From Dittrichia graveolens (Eukaryota > Streptophyta > Magnoliopsida > Asterales > Asteraceae): a DNA stretch of 64,000 bases. The stretch covers positions 68,040,994-68,104,993 of the forward strand of contig JARJIL010000001.1 in the NCBI GenBank assembly GCA_038502395.1, read 5' to 3'. The translations under genes and the position numbers were made by a program. Of this stretch, positions 24,593 to 35,779 are shown piece after piece; positions within the stretch are counted from its first letter, which is position 1, and every line of letters starts with the position of its first letter. The notes under the pieces were generated by a model. The model did no database searches, was not told the DNA's origin, and saw nothing but the letters and a program-made list of their open reading frames with translations.

Positions 24593-27296
24593 ATGGAGTC
24601 TGGTGGATCTTCTGATAACAATGGATCTAGGTCAAACATTCGTGTTCCCATGCTCAAACCAAATGATTTTGAGATGTGGAAACTGAGAATCAAGAAGCAT
24701 GTTCAATTAATGGACTATGCTGTTTGGGAAATCATTGAGAATGAATCCACAACTACTATTGATTTAGATGAAACTGGTAAACCTAGGAAGAAACCACCAC
24801 CAAAAACAGATGCTGAAAGAAAAGAGAGGATGCTCGAGATGAAAGCTTTCAGCATTCTTTAGATTGCTATTCCAATTGAGTATCAACATCAGTTCAAGAA
24901 GTTTGAGGGTGCTCATGAATTATGGAATGCTTTAGAGAAAAGGTTTGCAGGGAATGCAAGTTCTAAAAGAAATCAAAGGATCTTCTAAAACAAGCTTATG
25001 AGAACTTTTCTAGTGAAAAGAATGAAAGCATCACTCAGATTTTTCATAGGTTCTATAAGCTGGTGAGTCAACTTGAGAGTGCAAAAGTTAGAATAGAGCA
25101 AGATGAGATCAATAGAAAGTTTCTCAGGTCCTTAGGTGATGAATGGATAGTTTATGCTGCACCATGGAGAACTAAGGATTATCTGGAAGATATAGAACTA
25201 GATGATCTATACAACAGTTTGATTGTGTTTGAAGGGGAAATTGAGGGTAAAAGGAAGTCTATGACCCCTAGCCATAATGCTGCTCTTCTTTCATCCTCAG
25301 GTTTGGACTCAAATCTTCCTTTAACTAATTCAGTTGATGGTTGTGTAGGTACTGTTACTGGAGTAGATGTGAATACTTCTAATTCAGTGCTTGAAGCATA
25401 CCTTGCTAGTCATGCACATTCAACTCTCACAAATGAGGATCTTGAACAAGTGCATCCAGATGATCTTGAGGAGATGGATTTCAAGTGGTAGATGGCTATG
25501 CTAACTGTGAGAGTAAAAAGATTCATCAAAAGAACAGGAAGACAAAACATGAACTTCAGGGCTAATGGTCAGGCTGGATTTGATAAATCCAAAGTAAGAT
25601 GTTTCAAATGTCAACAGGCTGGTCACTTTGCCAGGGAATTCAGATCTAGTGGACAAGGCTAGCATCAAGGTCAAAATTCAAGTTCCACCTCATCAGCATT
25701 GGTCTCACAAAAAGGTCATGGGTTTGATTGGAGTGATCAAGCAGAGCAAGCCACTCACAACAAAGTATTGATGGGATTGACTGACTCCTCCATCAACATA
25801 GATTCATCAGAAACAGAAGACATTTAGGTATCTTCTAAACTATGTCCTGGTGAATGTAGAGCTATAGTTAAACAGTTTAGAGAGCACAACAAAAAGGTTT
25901 GTGCTGCTCTGAGCAAAATGGAAGAAAGAAGATATGAAACCAATGCTGTTATTGAAAGCTTTGAAAAGAAAATCAAAGATTATCAGGCTCATGAACTGCA
26001 AATGGATTCTGATAGAAAGTATCATAAGTGGGAGAAGGAGCAACTTCAAGAAGAGATTGATAGTCTTAAGGAGAAGTTGAGTGAAAAAGAGAGTAAGATA
26101 GATGAGTTAACCAATAAATTGGATGGTGTGGACATGGATTTAAGCATGTTCAAAGCCTCAACTCTTATGCTTGAAACTGTGTTGAAATCACAGATCACAA
26201 ACAAGGTAAAAACAGGCATAGGCTATAAACAGACACCACCTCCATACAATCATAACAATATAACTCCCATGTCTGATGTAGTTGAAAGGTATGTAAATGA
26301 ACCATTAAAAGAAGAATTGAAGTCAGTTGATCCACAGTTTGAAAGTGAAGATGAGTGAGTTGTGTATGAGGTGATTGATGAGAAGAAGGAAGGATTTGTG
26401 AAGAAAGAAGAAGATATTCCAATTGAAAATCACATTTTTTGTGAACCTACAACACCTAAATCTTCTTCACAACATGTGATGTTTGTAAAAGCATCCTCTG
26501 AACCCTCCACCAGTGAACCAAAACCCTTCAAATCTGTTAACAGTTCCACTACTGTTGAAAACAGTCCCCACCTTTACACTAATAGTCCTAAATAGAACCC
26601 AAACAGTTTTAACCCAAAAACCTCAACTGTTAGTGTTATGATCAAAGGAAAGGAGAAGGTTGGTGAAGTTGAAGTTGCAAAGCAGAAGAAGGAAGCTTCA
26701 AAAACACAATCCAAATCCAAACATGTGAAGAGACATACTGAAGTACCTGTTTGCACATGCAAACAGCATGGTGTGCAAAAGTTTCCTCCTTCAGCACCAG
26801 TGAGGGGTAATCAAAGAAATAGAAACCAGTTATGGGCACAAAGAAATGGGTTGCCTATAGTCAAAACCAAAAAGTGTTACATTTGTGGGAAAGCAAATCA
26901 CTTGGCTCACAACTGTTATCATAACCCACAGTTCTATAGAACCCAAAAACCAAGTACCAGAAAACAGTCTAACAGTTCTCCAACTGTTAAGCCAAAACAG
27001 TCTAACGGTTTTTCAACTGTTAAGCCAAAATCAAAGAATGTTTGTCTGGCTTGGGTAAAATTGCAGAAACAAACAGTTTCGGAAGAGGCTAAAACTGATA
27101 ATCCACTTGAAAGTCGAATCAAGCCACATGTTAATCACAACAGTTGGAAACCACATGTTCTCACTAAATACTCTTCAAATAGAATAGAGAAATATAACTG
27201 GGATGAAATTAAGAAAACTCAATCTGTGGTTAAGTATTATGACTTGAATGGTGTACCCAAGACCTGCATGGCCTGGGTACTTCCTGCTACTAACTG
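24593..27296 (+). pseudogene. gag: D gag
   Basis: Start ATG at 24593. The N-terminal part (NDFEMWKLRIKKHVQLMDYAVW) and capsid core are of the copia UBN2 type. They continue to about 25490, with a stop at 24860-24862 and a frameshift near 24985. The first zinc knuckle is CFKCQQAGHFARE followed by F where the last Cys is expected (about 25600-25640). A coiled-coil, Lys/Glu-rich stretch lies at 25918-26358. A second knuckle, CYICGKANHLAHNC (26875-26920), has the Cys and His spacing intact. The C-terminal region is rich in Lys, Pro and Thr and encodes many AACTGTTA words. Further stops at about 25489, 25661, 25827, 26357, 26593 and 27295. Gag would be unusually long. Confidence 0.85.
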
Positions 27297-27306
27297 ATTC
27301 TCTTTT

Positions 27307-30300
27307 GTGCAGAGCATTCATAGGGCCAATCAAGGAGCTATATGGCATGTGGATAGTGGATGCTCAAGGCACATGACTGGAAATCCACACTGCTTGAAGG
27401 ATTTCAAAAGAATCAATGGAGGATATGTAGCATTTGGAGGTAATCCAAAGGGAGGAAAAATCACAGGTAAAGGAGCTGTTGAGGCAGGTACCCTTACCTT
27501 TAATGATGTTTGCTTTGTTGAACAACTTAAGTACAATTTGTTGAGTGTGTCTTAAATCTGTGACATTGGGAACAAAGTCTTGTTTACAAATACTGAGTGC
27601 ATTATTCTTTCAAAAGACTTTAAGTTAACTGAAAAGGATATTCTTTTAAGAACACCAAGAAAGGATAATGTATACTGTTTGGATACACAAAAAGTTGCTT
27701 AGCAGAATGTTTTAAGTTGTTCACTCTCAAAGGCATCTCATGATGAGTCTGCCATTTGGCATAGAAGGATGTGTCACATGAACTTTAAAACCATGAATTT
27801 GTTAGCTAAAAACAGTTTGGTAAGAGGTTTACCCCAAAAGGAATTCTCATGTGATGATCATTGTATTGCTTGTCTCAATGGCAAGCAACACAAAACTTCT
27901 TTTAAGTCCAAAGAAGTTTCCTCCATCTCTGCACCTTTACAATTATTGCATATGGATCTCTTTGGTCCTACATCTGTGATTAGTATAGGGAAGAAAGCTT
28001 ATTGTTTAGTCATAGTTCATGATTTCACCAGATTCACTTGGGTTCAATTTCTTAGATCTAAGGATGAAACTGCTGAGTTAGTTAAATCTCTTATTCTTAG
28101 AATGGAAAATCAATCTGATTTGAAAGTGAAAGTCATTAGATCTGACAATGGTTCTGAGTTCAAGAACTATGAGCTAAACAGTTTTTGTGAGGAAAAAGGG
28201 ATTGAAAGACAGTATAGTGCTCCTAGGACTCCACAACATAATGGAGTGGCTGAGAGAAGGAATAGGACTTTGATAGAGGTTGTTAGATCAATGCTAGCTG
28301 ATTCTAGGATCCCAATGACTTTCTGGGCAGAAGCTGTGAACACTGCTTGCTATGTTCATAATAGAGTACAAGCTGTCAAGTCCAAAGGGAAAACTCCTTA
28401 TGAGTTGTTTCTTAAAAGAAAGCCATTGATCAATTTTTTGAAACCATTTGGATGTCCCTGCACTATCCTTAATACCAAGTCCCTATTAGGCAAGTTTGAA
28501 AGTAAAGCAGAAGAAGGATTCTTTGTAGGATACTCCACTCAAAGCAAAGCATATAGAGTCTTCAACAATGTCTCTAGGATCATAGAAGAGAGTATGCATG
28601 TGTCTTTCAACGAGAATAGGATCAATGTTGCAGGTAATGGTCATGAGTGGTTATTTGATATTGATGAATTAACCAAATCTCTTTCCTTTGAGTTTTCTAC
28701 AGAAACAGTTGCAGGTGTCCCTATAGCTGTTGGTACAGGCCAACAAACTGTTTCCAACAGTCTTAAAACTGTTAGTTCAATCCCAACAACTGTTGGTGAA
28801 AACAAAGTGCCTGAATACTTTGTAGTGATTCCCTTGACTCAAAGTAGTTCTTCCAATGTTGTTGGTCAAATGAATGATGATGCTGATCCTTCAAAGGACA
28901 TGGAATCTCACGTTCCTCCCCAACACCATGCATCTGAACATCAAACAGTTGCAGATCAAGTATGTAACTCTTGTGGGAATGACAGGGACTCTGAGGTTGA
29001 TATGTCAAATTTGGGGAATGTACTGCCTGAAGAAAACATCCATACATCAAGAGTTCACAAGAACCATCCCATAAGGCTGATTATAGGTGATCCTTCCACT
29101 CCCATTAGAACAAGAGCTATGCTGCAGAATGAAAATAGTGGTGTGAATCTTGAACAGTTTGATGTCAATGCCTGCTTTCTATCTCAAATAGAACCAAAGA
29201 AAGCAATAGAGGCATTAAAAGACCCTTCATGGGTAGAAGCAATGCAAGAGGAACTTTTACAGTTCAAAATTTAGCAAGTGTGGAAGTTGGTAGAACTTCC
29301 AAGAGGCAAAAGAGCAATTGGCACCAAGTGGGTGTTCAGAAATAAGAAGGATGAAAAAGGAATAGTCATCAAGAATAAGGCTAGGCTTGTTGCACAGGGT
29401 TATACTCAAGAAGAGGGTATAGATTATGATGATGTCTTTGCACCAGTTGCAAAAATAGAAGCAATTAGATTGTTCCTTGCTTTTGAAAGCTTCAAAGGGT
29501 TTAAGGTATACCAAATGGATGTCAAATCCGCTTTTCTCTATGGAACTATTGATGAGGAGGTATATGTGTGTCAACCACCTAGTTTTGAAGACTCAAAATA
29601 TCCTGATAGGGTATATATGTTGGATAAAGCCTTATATGTTTTACATCAGGCTCCTAGAGCTTGGTATGAGACATTGTCATCTCATTTGATTGAAAATGGT
29701 TTTAAAAGAGGCACTATTGATAAGACATTGTTCACAAAGATTGTTAAAAGAGAGATTTTTCTTGTACAAATCTATGTTGATGATATAATCTTTGGATCCA
29801 TTAATGACAATCTTTGCAAGGAGTTTGAAGCCATCATGCATAAGAGATTTCCGATGAGTTCCATGGGAGAACTTACATTTTTCCTAGGATTACAGGTGAA
29901 GCAGAAGCCATCCGGTATCTTTCTTAGTCATTCAAAGTATGTCAAAGATATTTTGGACAAGTTTGGCTATCAAGATGTGAAGCTGGCAAGTACTCCAATG
30001 GAAACACACAAACAGTTGGGAGCAAATCCTGAGGGGGAGGATGTAGACATACACTTGTATAGGTCTATGATAGGCTCATTAATGTACTTAACTGCTTCTA
30101 GACCAGATATAATGTTTGTTGTGTGTGTTTGTGCCAGGTTCAATGCAATCGCAAGATGTCACATCTATTTGCTGTAAAGAGGATCTTTAGGTACCTCAAA
30201 GGCCAACATAAACTGGGTCTTTGGTATCCTAAGGATTCACCATTTGAATTGGTGGCATACTCTGATAGTGTCTATGGTGAAGCTAATGTGGATAGGAAAT

Positions 30301-30716
30301 CAACTTCCGGGGGATGTCAATTCTTTGGGTCAAAGTTGGTATCTTGGCAGTGCAAGAAACAAACAACAGTTTCAACTTCAACAGCTGAGGCTGAATATAT
30401 TGCTGCATCAAGCTGCTGTTCACAAGTATTGTGGATCCAGAATCAGCTTCTGGATTATGCTATGACTTTCTTGAATACTCCTATTTATGTTGATAACACG
30501 AGTGCCATCAGCATTGTTAACAATTCTGTGAAGCATTCAAAAACAAAGCACATAGAGATCAGGTTTCACTTCATCAGAGATTGCAATGAGAAAAAGTTAA
30601 TCCAAGTTATGAAAGTTCATACTGATGATCAGTTAGCTGATCTGTTCACTAAAGCATTTGATGTGAGCAGGTTTAACTTTTTGATCTCAAATATTGGAAT
30701 GATTAACTTAGAATAA
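27307..30716 (+). pseudogene. pol: D pol polyprotein: PR, INT, RT, RNase H
   Basis: The protease site WHVDSGCSRHMTG is at about 27340-27380. GAG-pre-integrase is IWHRRMCHMNFKT (about 27755). The integrase core has HMDLFGPTS (27950), RSDNGSEF (about 28140) and TPQHNGVAERRNRTL (about 28230). RT holds KARLVAQGYTQEEGIDYD (29378-29430) and an intact catalytic YVDD at 29773-29784. RNase H runs from about 30245 (AYSDSVYGEANVDRKST) to the stop at 30714-30716. The piece 27769-29274 is 501 codons open. Stops at 27553, 27700 and 29272 and a frameshift near 30150 break an otherwise full-length pol. Several stops are TAG or TAA where relatives are expected to have Gln. Confidence 0.93.
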
Positions 30717-30898
30717 TGGTTTGTTAGCTTATCTTTCTGTGTTTTTGTGGTTTCATACTAACAGTTTGAAACTGTTAGTCTTAAGTCTAATAACGGTTTA
30801 TGTAAGTGTTCAGGGATCTTCAGTGTAAATTGAAACTAACAGTTCTCAACTGTTAGTACATAGGCGCCACAACTGTTAGGCAAGCTGCCTAATCATTT

Positions 30899-30909
30899 AA
30901 GGGGGAGTG
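30899..30909 (+). other. D internal polypurine-tract-like element
   Basis: AAGGGGGAGTG followed by TTACAG, nearly the same layout as the true PPT at 34137 (AGGGGGAGAT then TGTTGG). It lies between RNase H and the aORF. Confidence 0.5.
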
Positions 30910-31041
30910 TTACAGTTGAAGTTCATTAACCAAACAGTTTTCAACAGTTAGTTCTAAATCTTCCTTCAACTGTTAGTCAAGGGTATTTCAGTCTTTGCAG
31001 ATATTCTGAGGCATTTTGAATTGCATTTAATATGCATTACA

Positions 31042-31048
31042 TTTATAA
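31042..31048 (+). promoter_or_regulatory. D internal TATA-like box upstream of aORF
   Basis: TTTATAAG within ACATTTATAAGCC, about 85 bases before the aORF ATG. This spacing would leave a short 5' UTR. It suggests a separate aORF transcript, unproven. Confidence 0.4.
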
Positions 31049-31130
31049 GCCATTCCCTCCTCGCAGTTTTCATTACGCTTACCAAACTTCAATCGAACGC
31101 TAATCCCTAGACTTGCTCTTCGAAATCGCC

Positions 31131-33963
31131 ATGGCTCCTCTTCCGTTTGTCAAGGAACACAACATGCTAGCCTTCCTCGCTAAACCTGCTGAGTTGCATG
31201 TCTTCCATGACATGATCGACTACCTTACACTGTCAAACCTCAACACTGCTCTCACAATCAATCCAACCATCTACACTTCCCATCTCGATCAATTCTGGAA
31301 AAACGCTACACTCAATGAAGTATATGGAATGCAATGGATCACTTCAAATGTTGATAATCATGATGTTTCACTCTCTGAGAATACCATTCGAGAACACCTT
31401 CACCTTGATGATCTTGAGGGTGAGATTTCAGATTCGGTCTCATTGGAATTCTTGCACGATGAGCTGGTTAAGTTAGGGTATGAGGGCCCTAGGGGAAAGG
31501 GTACCTGTTACAAAGGGCAATTTTGTGCCCACTGGAAATTTTTGATTCATACTTTACAACAATGTATCAGCCCCAAAAGAACTGGATGGAATGAGTTTGG
31601 AAGTAACATTGCTTTGGCCTTAATCTATTTGGCCAACAATCGGTGCTTCAACTTTTCTAAATTAATTTTTAATGGTATGGTAAAACATCTCGGGACCAAA
31701 TATGGTCTCTTTTTGATGTACCCCTGATTTGTGAAAACTTGTTTAAACTCTTTATTGCCAAATCTTCAAACTCACAAGAGGGTCATGATTCCCTCTGCTC
31801 ATGTGGCCTCCACATTGAGCAAACTATTGATTAATGGCAAGAATTTTTCTGGTGCCATCACTCCACCGCTCTCTGCAATGGTGGAGTTTCTTTCAAGAAA
31901 CAGAGCTGCCAGAGTTGAGCATGAAGCCCAATTTATTGCTACACCACCAACTCTGGAACCCATAGCTCATGATACTCAAATATCCGCCTCTGCTACCATT
32001 TCTCAAGCTACAACACAATCCCCCCTCTTATAACATTCAAAAAGAGGAAGAGAACTGTTGGTGCTCCTTCCACCACAGTCCCTGTCACCCAAACTGTAAG
32101 CCCTGCACAGGTGCATTCACCTGTGCAGAATATCCAAAGGGAACCTACAGTGCTATCTCCCAAGCATACTGAGGAGGTGATCACTCCAAGGGAGAGTGAT
32201 CATGTGGTTCTTGAGGTTGACACTACTGTTTCATCCGCAAGGGATGAGCAGGGCAGTGTCAACATAAGTAAGACCTCAACCATGGCAACAAAGGCTGGTC
32301 AAATAGCTTTTGGAAATCCCCAGTACCAAGAACAAAGGGGTACTGGTGAGGGAACTTCTAGGAGTGACCCACCAGTTCTATCTGCTGATGATATGTTTGA
32401 GGTGGCAACACTTGTTGACATTGAGGCAAGTATGAAACAAAAGTCATTGACGAATCCAGAACTTGTACCATTTCTTGCTGCCTTCCTCTATCTTAAAAAG
32501 AGGAACTCCCTACAAGACAAGCTTCTTGCCAAGCACAATGAGCTCATTATCAAGCAAGACAACCAAATCAAGTCTTATCAACAACTCTAAAGAAGGCTAC
32601 AGATGTTCTTCAAGCCCATGATCAATTACTTAAACAGTTTCATGCTACTCCTCCTCAAACAGTTCCAATCAAAAAGCGGGAGAAGCCAATCATAAAGGAG
32701 CAAGTGAAAAATGTGCAAAGTAAACAAACAGTTGTGCAATCCACACAAACAGATGTACCAGATACTCTAACAGTTGCAACTCCACAAACAACAGTTGCTC
32801 GAGATCAACTACAAACAGCTTCAAGTGCTCAATCAGATGAAGATAAATTGTCTGTAGTTGATAGAGTGTTGATAAATAGGATGATCATGTCTAGAGATTA
32901 TCCAACAACAGATGTATTCAAATCATGGTCCAAAGCTATACAAGATCATTTGATTGCAGTTGGTTCTCAAACACTTAATATCAGCACATTCAAAATGGCT
33001 AAGAAGATTGATGATGGATGGCTTGAAGGTAAAGTATCAAAGCTAGAGCCAATTGCACCAAAGCTAGGGTTCAAAGGCATTGCTATTGTAGAAGAAAAGA
33101 AGGATGAAAAGATGCCTCCTATGCAAGGTAAGGGAAAGGAGATTGTGGTTAATATTCCAAAGCTCAAAATGTCAAAAGAACAACAAGAAGAACATGATCA
33201 TGAGCTAGCGCAAAGGTTGAATGCTGAGATTGAGCAACAAGAAGAAAGAGATCTAGAGCTGGCTCAAAAGATGGCAGCTGAGATTACAAAGGAAATTGAT
33301 GAAGAGGAAAGAGGAAAGAAGGTGGATAAGGGAGTTAAGAGAAAAAGGATTTAAAAGAAAATGGCTACAGTTAAGACTCAACAGTCTCAAACAACTCAAA
33401 AACGATCAAAAAAGGCTAAAGCTGGTATGGTTCAAACCATCTTACAAGACAGACCCAGAGTGGAGGTTGAAAAGAAATTGGAAAAGCTTGTAGAAGTTCA
33501 ACTAGGTCAAAAATCCCACATCACTGAGTGGAGATTTGAAATGTTAAGAATTGAAACAGGAAAGCAAGGGGTGACAATTGTGAGAGAACATGAACCAATC
33601 GAAATCTATGCTAGTTTCTTACAATTAATGGAGAGTATGACAAGAAGAGATGTGCAAGAAATGTATGAATATGGTCTAAGTCACTATGGACAAGCTGATG
33701 GGATTGAGATTAGAGTGCTTATGAGGCATTTAACAAGCATATGTGATCCTCTGAATGTAATGCCGATGCTGATAGCTGAGGAAGCATTCCTAATAAGTAC
33801 TGTTGAGGTGTATGCTAAGTCAAAGACTTATCACATAGTAATGGGAAATGCGATTACTCAATGGTTTGACATTGAATTTATAGAGCACAACAAAACAAAG
33901 CTCTTATATTTGTTGAAAGCAAAGTTCTATGGCCCTGCTAAAGTTAAAGAAGATCTTCTTTAG
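31131..33963 (+). pseudogene. D extra ORF (aORF), nearly complete
   Basis: The start is the ATG at 31131 in a strong context (ATCGCCATGGCT). The N-terminal block to 31727 holds NPTIYTSHLDQFW and NTIREHLHLDD, then WKFLIHTLQQC and LIYLANNRCFNFSKLIF. A variable, Thr/Gln/Ser-rich middle with coiled coils (32111-32590, 32704-33354) follows, ending in a Lys-rich nuclear-signal-like patch (near 33345). A conserved-looking C-terminal block spans 33361-33963 (YASFLQLMESM, AEEAFLISTVEVYAKS). Stops or shifts at 31725, 32032, 32588 and 33352 cut it. The function is unknown; position matches the envelope-like ORF of SIRE elements, but I see no clear signal peptide or transmembrane segment. Confidence 0.65.
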
Positions 33964-34136
33964 AGGCTAAAAGAAAGGCTAGAATCGTTACAGTCAAAGA
34001 AAGTGTAATCTTCTTTCTTTATGTTTTGATTGAAACAGTTTGACTTTCCATACTTCATGTTTTTTTGTTTATGTTAATTTTTCTATGGTTGAACCCTATA
34101 AAAACAACTTAAATGTATTGTTAAATACTTTAAGTT
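33964..34136 (+). other. D 3' untranslated stretch
   Basis: Short AT-rich interval between aORF and PPT. No gene seen. Confidence 0.6.
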
Positions 34137-34146
34137 AGGGGGAGAT
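34137..34146 (+). other. D polypurine tract
   Basis: AGGGGGAGAT directly before the 3' LTR. Confidence 0.93.
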
Positions 34147-34933
34147 TGTTGGGAAATTTGCTAAGTGATTGAAACTATTAGACATGCAAAGGTAAAACTG
34201 TTAGTATGTTTGTGAAGAAACAACTGAAAGCTGTTAGTGTGATTTGTGAAAAACAGTTGTAACTAACAGTTGTGATGAGTGTTGCAATTGTTAGTACAAA
34301 GAGCTTGGAACTGGTAGAATGATTATGTCAACTGTTGAAGGACATGAAAAGGAAGACTGTTAGAAGAGTCACGTTCGACAAACAGTTTCTGTTGAGCTAT
34401 TTTTGGAAGCTGCTATCTTTGTGGATTTGAAGGATATCATATAAAGTTGGAAGATTATCAAGATTTTTTCGCAAGATAGAAGATTAACCAACTGTCAACT
34501 ATTCAAGGAAGATCAAGAGTTTATAAATACTTCATTTAGAATATTTTGTGAGTATCGATAGTTTTGTAATTCGACTCTATCAGAATTTGCACTTATTTGT
34601 ATTGTTTATTGTTTTCTAAAAGTGTATTAGCCTCCAAGTTTCTTTGAAACCTAAGAACAAAGTGTGTTCTTCGTCTAACAAAAGAGTTAGATTGGAGGTG
34701 TAGGTGAATATTGTAATCATCTTTGATTATTAATAAACATCTTGTGTTTTGAAAGTATTTCAGTGAATTGATTGAATTATTCTTGTGATTAAAACCTTTA
34801 TTAATCGATTAAGTGTGATTCCGCAACTTCTTAATTGATTGTGATCAAACTCAAAGACTGTCTTTTATATAACTCTGATTTAGATTCAAAAGATAATTCT
34901 TGTTATTGATTTTGGTTATATTCGATCCTGACA
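34147..34933 (+). repeat. D 3' LTR (787 bp)
   Basis: TGTTGGGAAATT to CCTGACA, followed by the GTCTG target duplication at 34934-34938. TATAAAT at 34522-34528. Confidence 0.96.
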
Positions 34934-34938
34934 GTCTG

Positions 34939-35210
34939 CACATATATCAAAACTCAGTAAGGAGTTGTGGAATGATCACGGCAGGACCATTAAGAAAAGC
35001 ATGGGCTAGGGGTCCTTTTCGAATGTAGGAGACCCACTCCTCATATCCCCTGCCAACCTTTGATTTTGGAATGTCGATACATGCCACGACATTGTTTTGT
35101 TTGTAGATAGGGAGCGCATTATTCTTGAAGGTACCACCACCGATCATTTGATCAGTCAGATTGAGAATGAATCCCTCCATTTGTGTTGTACTGATCGTTT
35201 TGGATTGCAC
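34939..35210 (-). pseudogene. B aORF, N-terminal portion
   Basis: The start is the ATG at 35210 (MQSKTISTTQMEG). The piece contains GPAVIIPQLLTEF. The next codon is TGA, at the place where A and D have Trp, consistent with TGG to TGA. The frame then continues to the D insertion point and resumes at 23673. This is the beginning of the extra ORF whose other parts are at 23673-21656 and 12280-11286. Role unknown. Confidence 0.65.
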
Positions 35211-35779
35211 GAAGCAGATTTAGGGTTTCACACTGAGTGATTTGTTCTACGCACAGCAAGATTAGGGTTTAGAAATTAGAGAGTGAAGAATGATTTGGAA
35301 GCGTAAACCAAATACGGTGAAGAGTCTCTCTATTTATACCTTTTCAATGTGAGAGAAAAGTTACCGTTATTCAATGGTAATAAATATGACCGTTACAGTA
35401 AAAACGATTACGCAGTTTGTTATAACGGCTATATTTAATGTAGGTTACCTAAACTAACACTGTTACATTGATCCGGATTCTAACAAGATTAATGAAGTTA
35501 TATTTAAGAACATATCTTAATAAATAGTTGATGAACGACTTACGTTTATTTTATAAGGATATACCTTAAAAGGTTTTGGACTTACCATTTATTAGGACAG
35601 ACCTAGGTATGTGGAACTGACCACACTTTAGAACTGATTACTTAGTGTATGCTGAGAACTCAGATTACCTTGAGTACCCAGCTCAGAGTGAGCACTCAGC
35701 TTTGATTAGGACACTTAGTCAGTTTAGCACTTAGCATATAATGAACAAAGCCAAAAGATTAATAGAACATAGCAAATAA
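35211..35779 (-). other. B spacer between pol and aORF
   Basis: AT-rich interval holding the TATA box below and repeated CTCAGCT/GCTGAGT words. No PPT-like tract here, unlike D. No gene. Confidence 0.55.
35331..35338 (-). promoter_or_regulatory. B internal TATA box upstream of aORF
   Basis: Minus-strand GGTATAAATAGAGAG matches the plant TATA consensus TATAAATA. It lies about 120 bases upstream of the aORF ATG, a normal distance for a promoter plus short leader. Confidence 0.5.

Larger units (their letters stand above)
30717..31130 (+). other. D spacer with PPT-like tract before aORF
   Basis: Dense in AACTGTTAG words on both strands. Contains AAGGGGGAGTGTTACAG starting at 30899, which looks like a PPT plus LTR start. 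A TATA-like box and a 5'-UTR-like stretch precede the aORF. Confidence 0.6.
23679..34933 (+). mobile_element. Element D: Ty1/copia, SIRE-like, with extra ORF
   Basis: Plus-strand order: 5' LTR 23679-24465, PBS 24468-24480, gag from 24593, pol to 30716, spacer with TATA and a PPT-like tract, aORF 31131-33963, PPT 34137-34146, 3' LTR 34147-34933. Length 11,255 bp. LTRs are equal in length (787 bp) and differ at about 21 positions by eye count. Perfect 5-bp target duplication. It is the youngest-looking copy here and sits in B's aORF in the opposite orientation. Coding parts carry about ten nonsense codons. Confidence 0.96.

Noticed and set aside
31131..31727. A host gene with a normal promoter and start codon
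   Set aside because: It sits between D's RNase H and PPT, inside matching LTRs and a target duplication, and has homologues at the same place in A and B.
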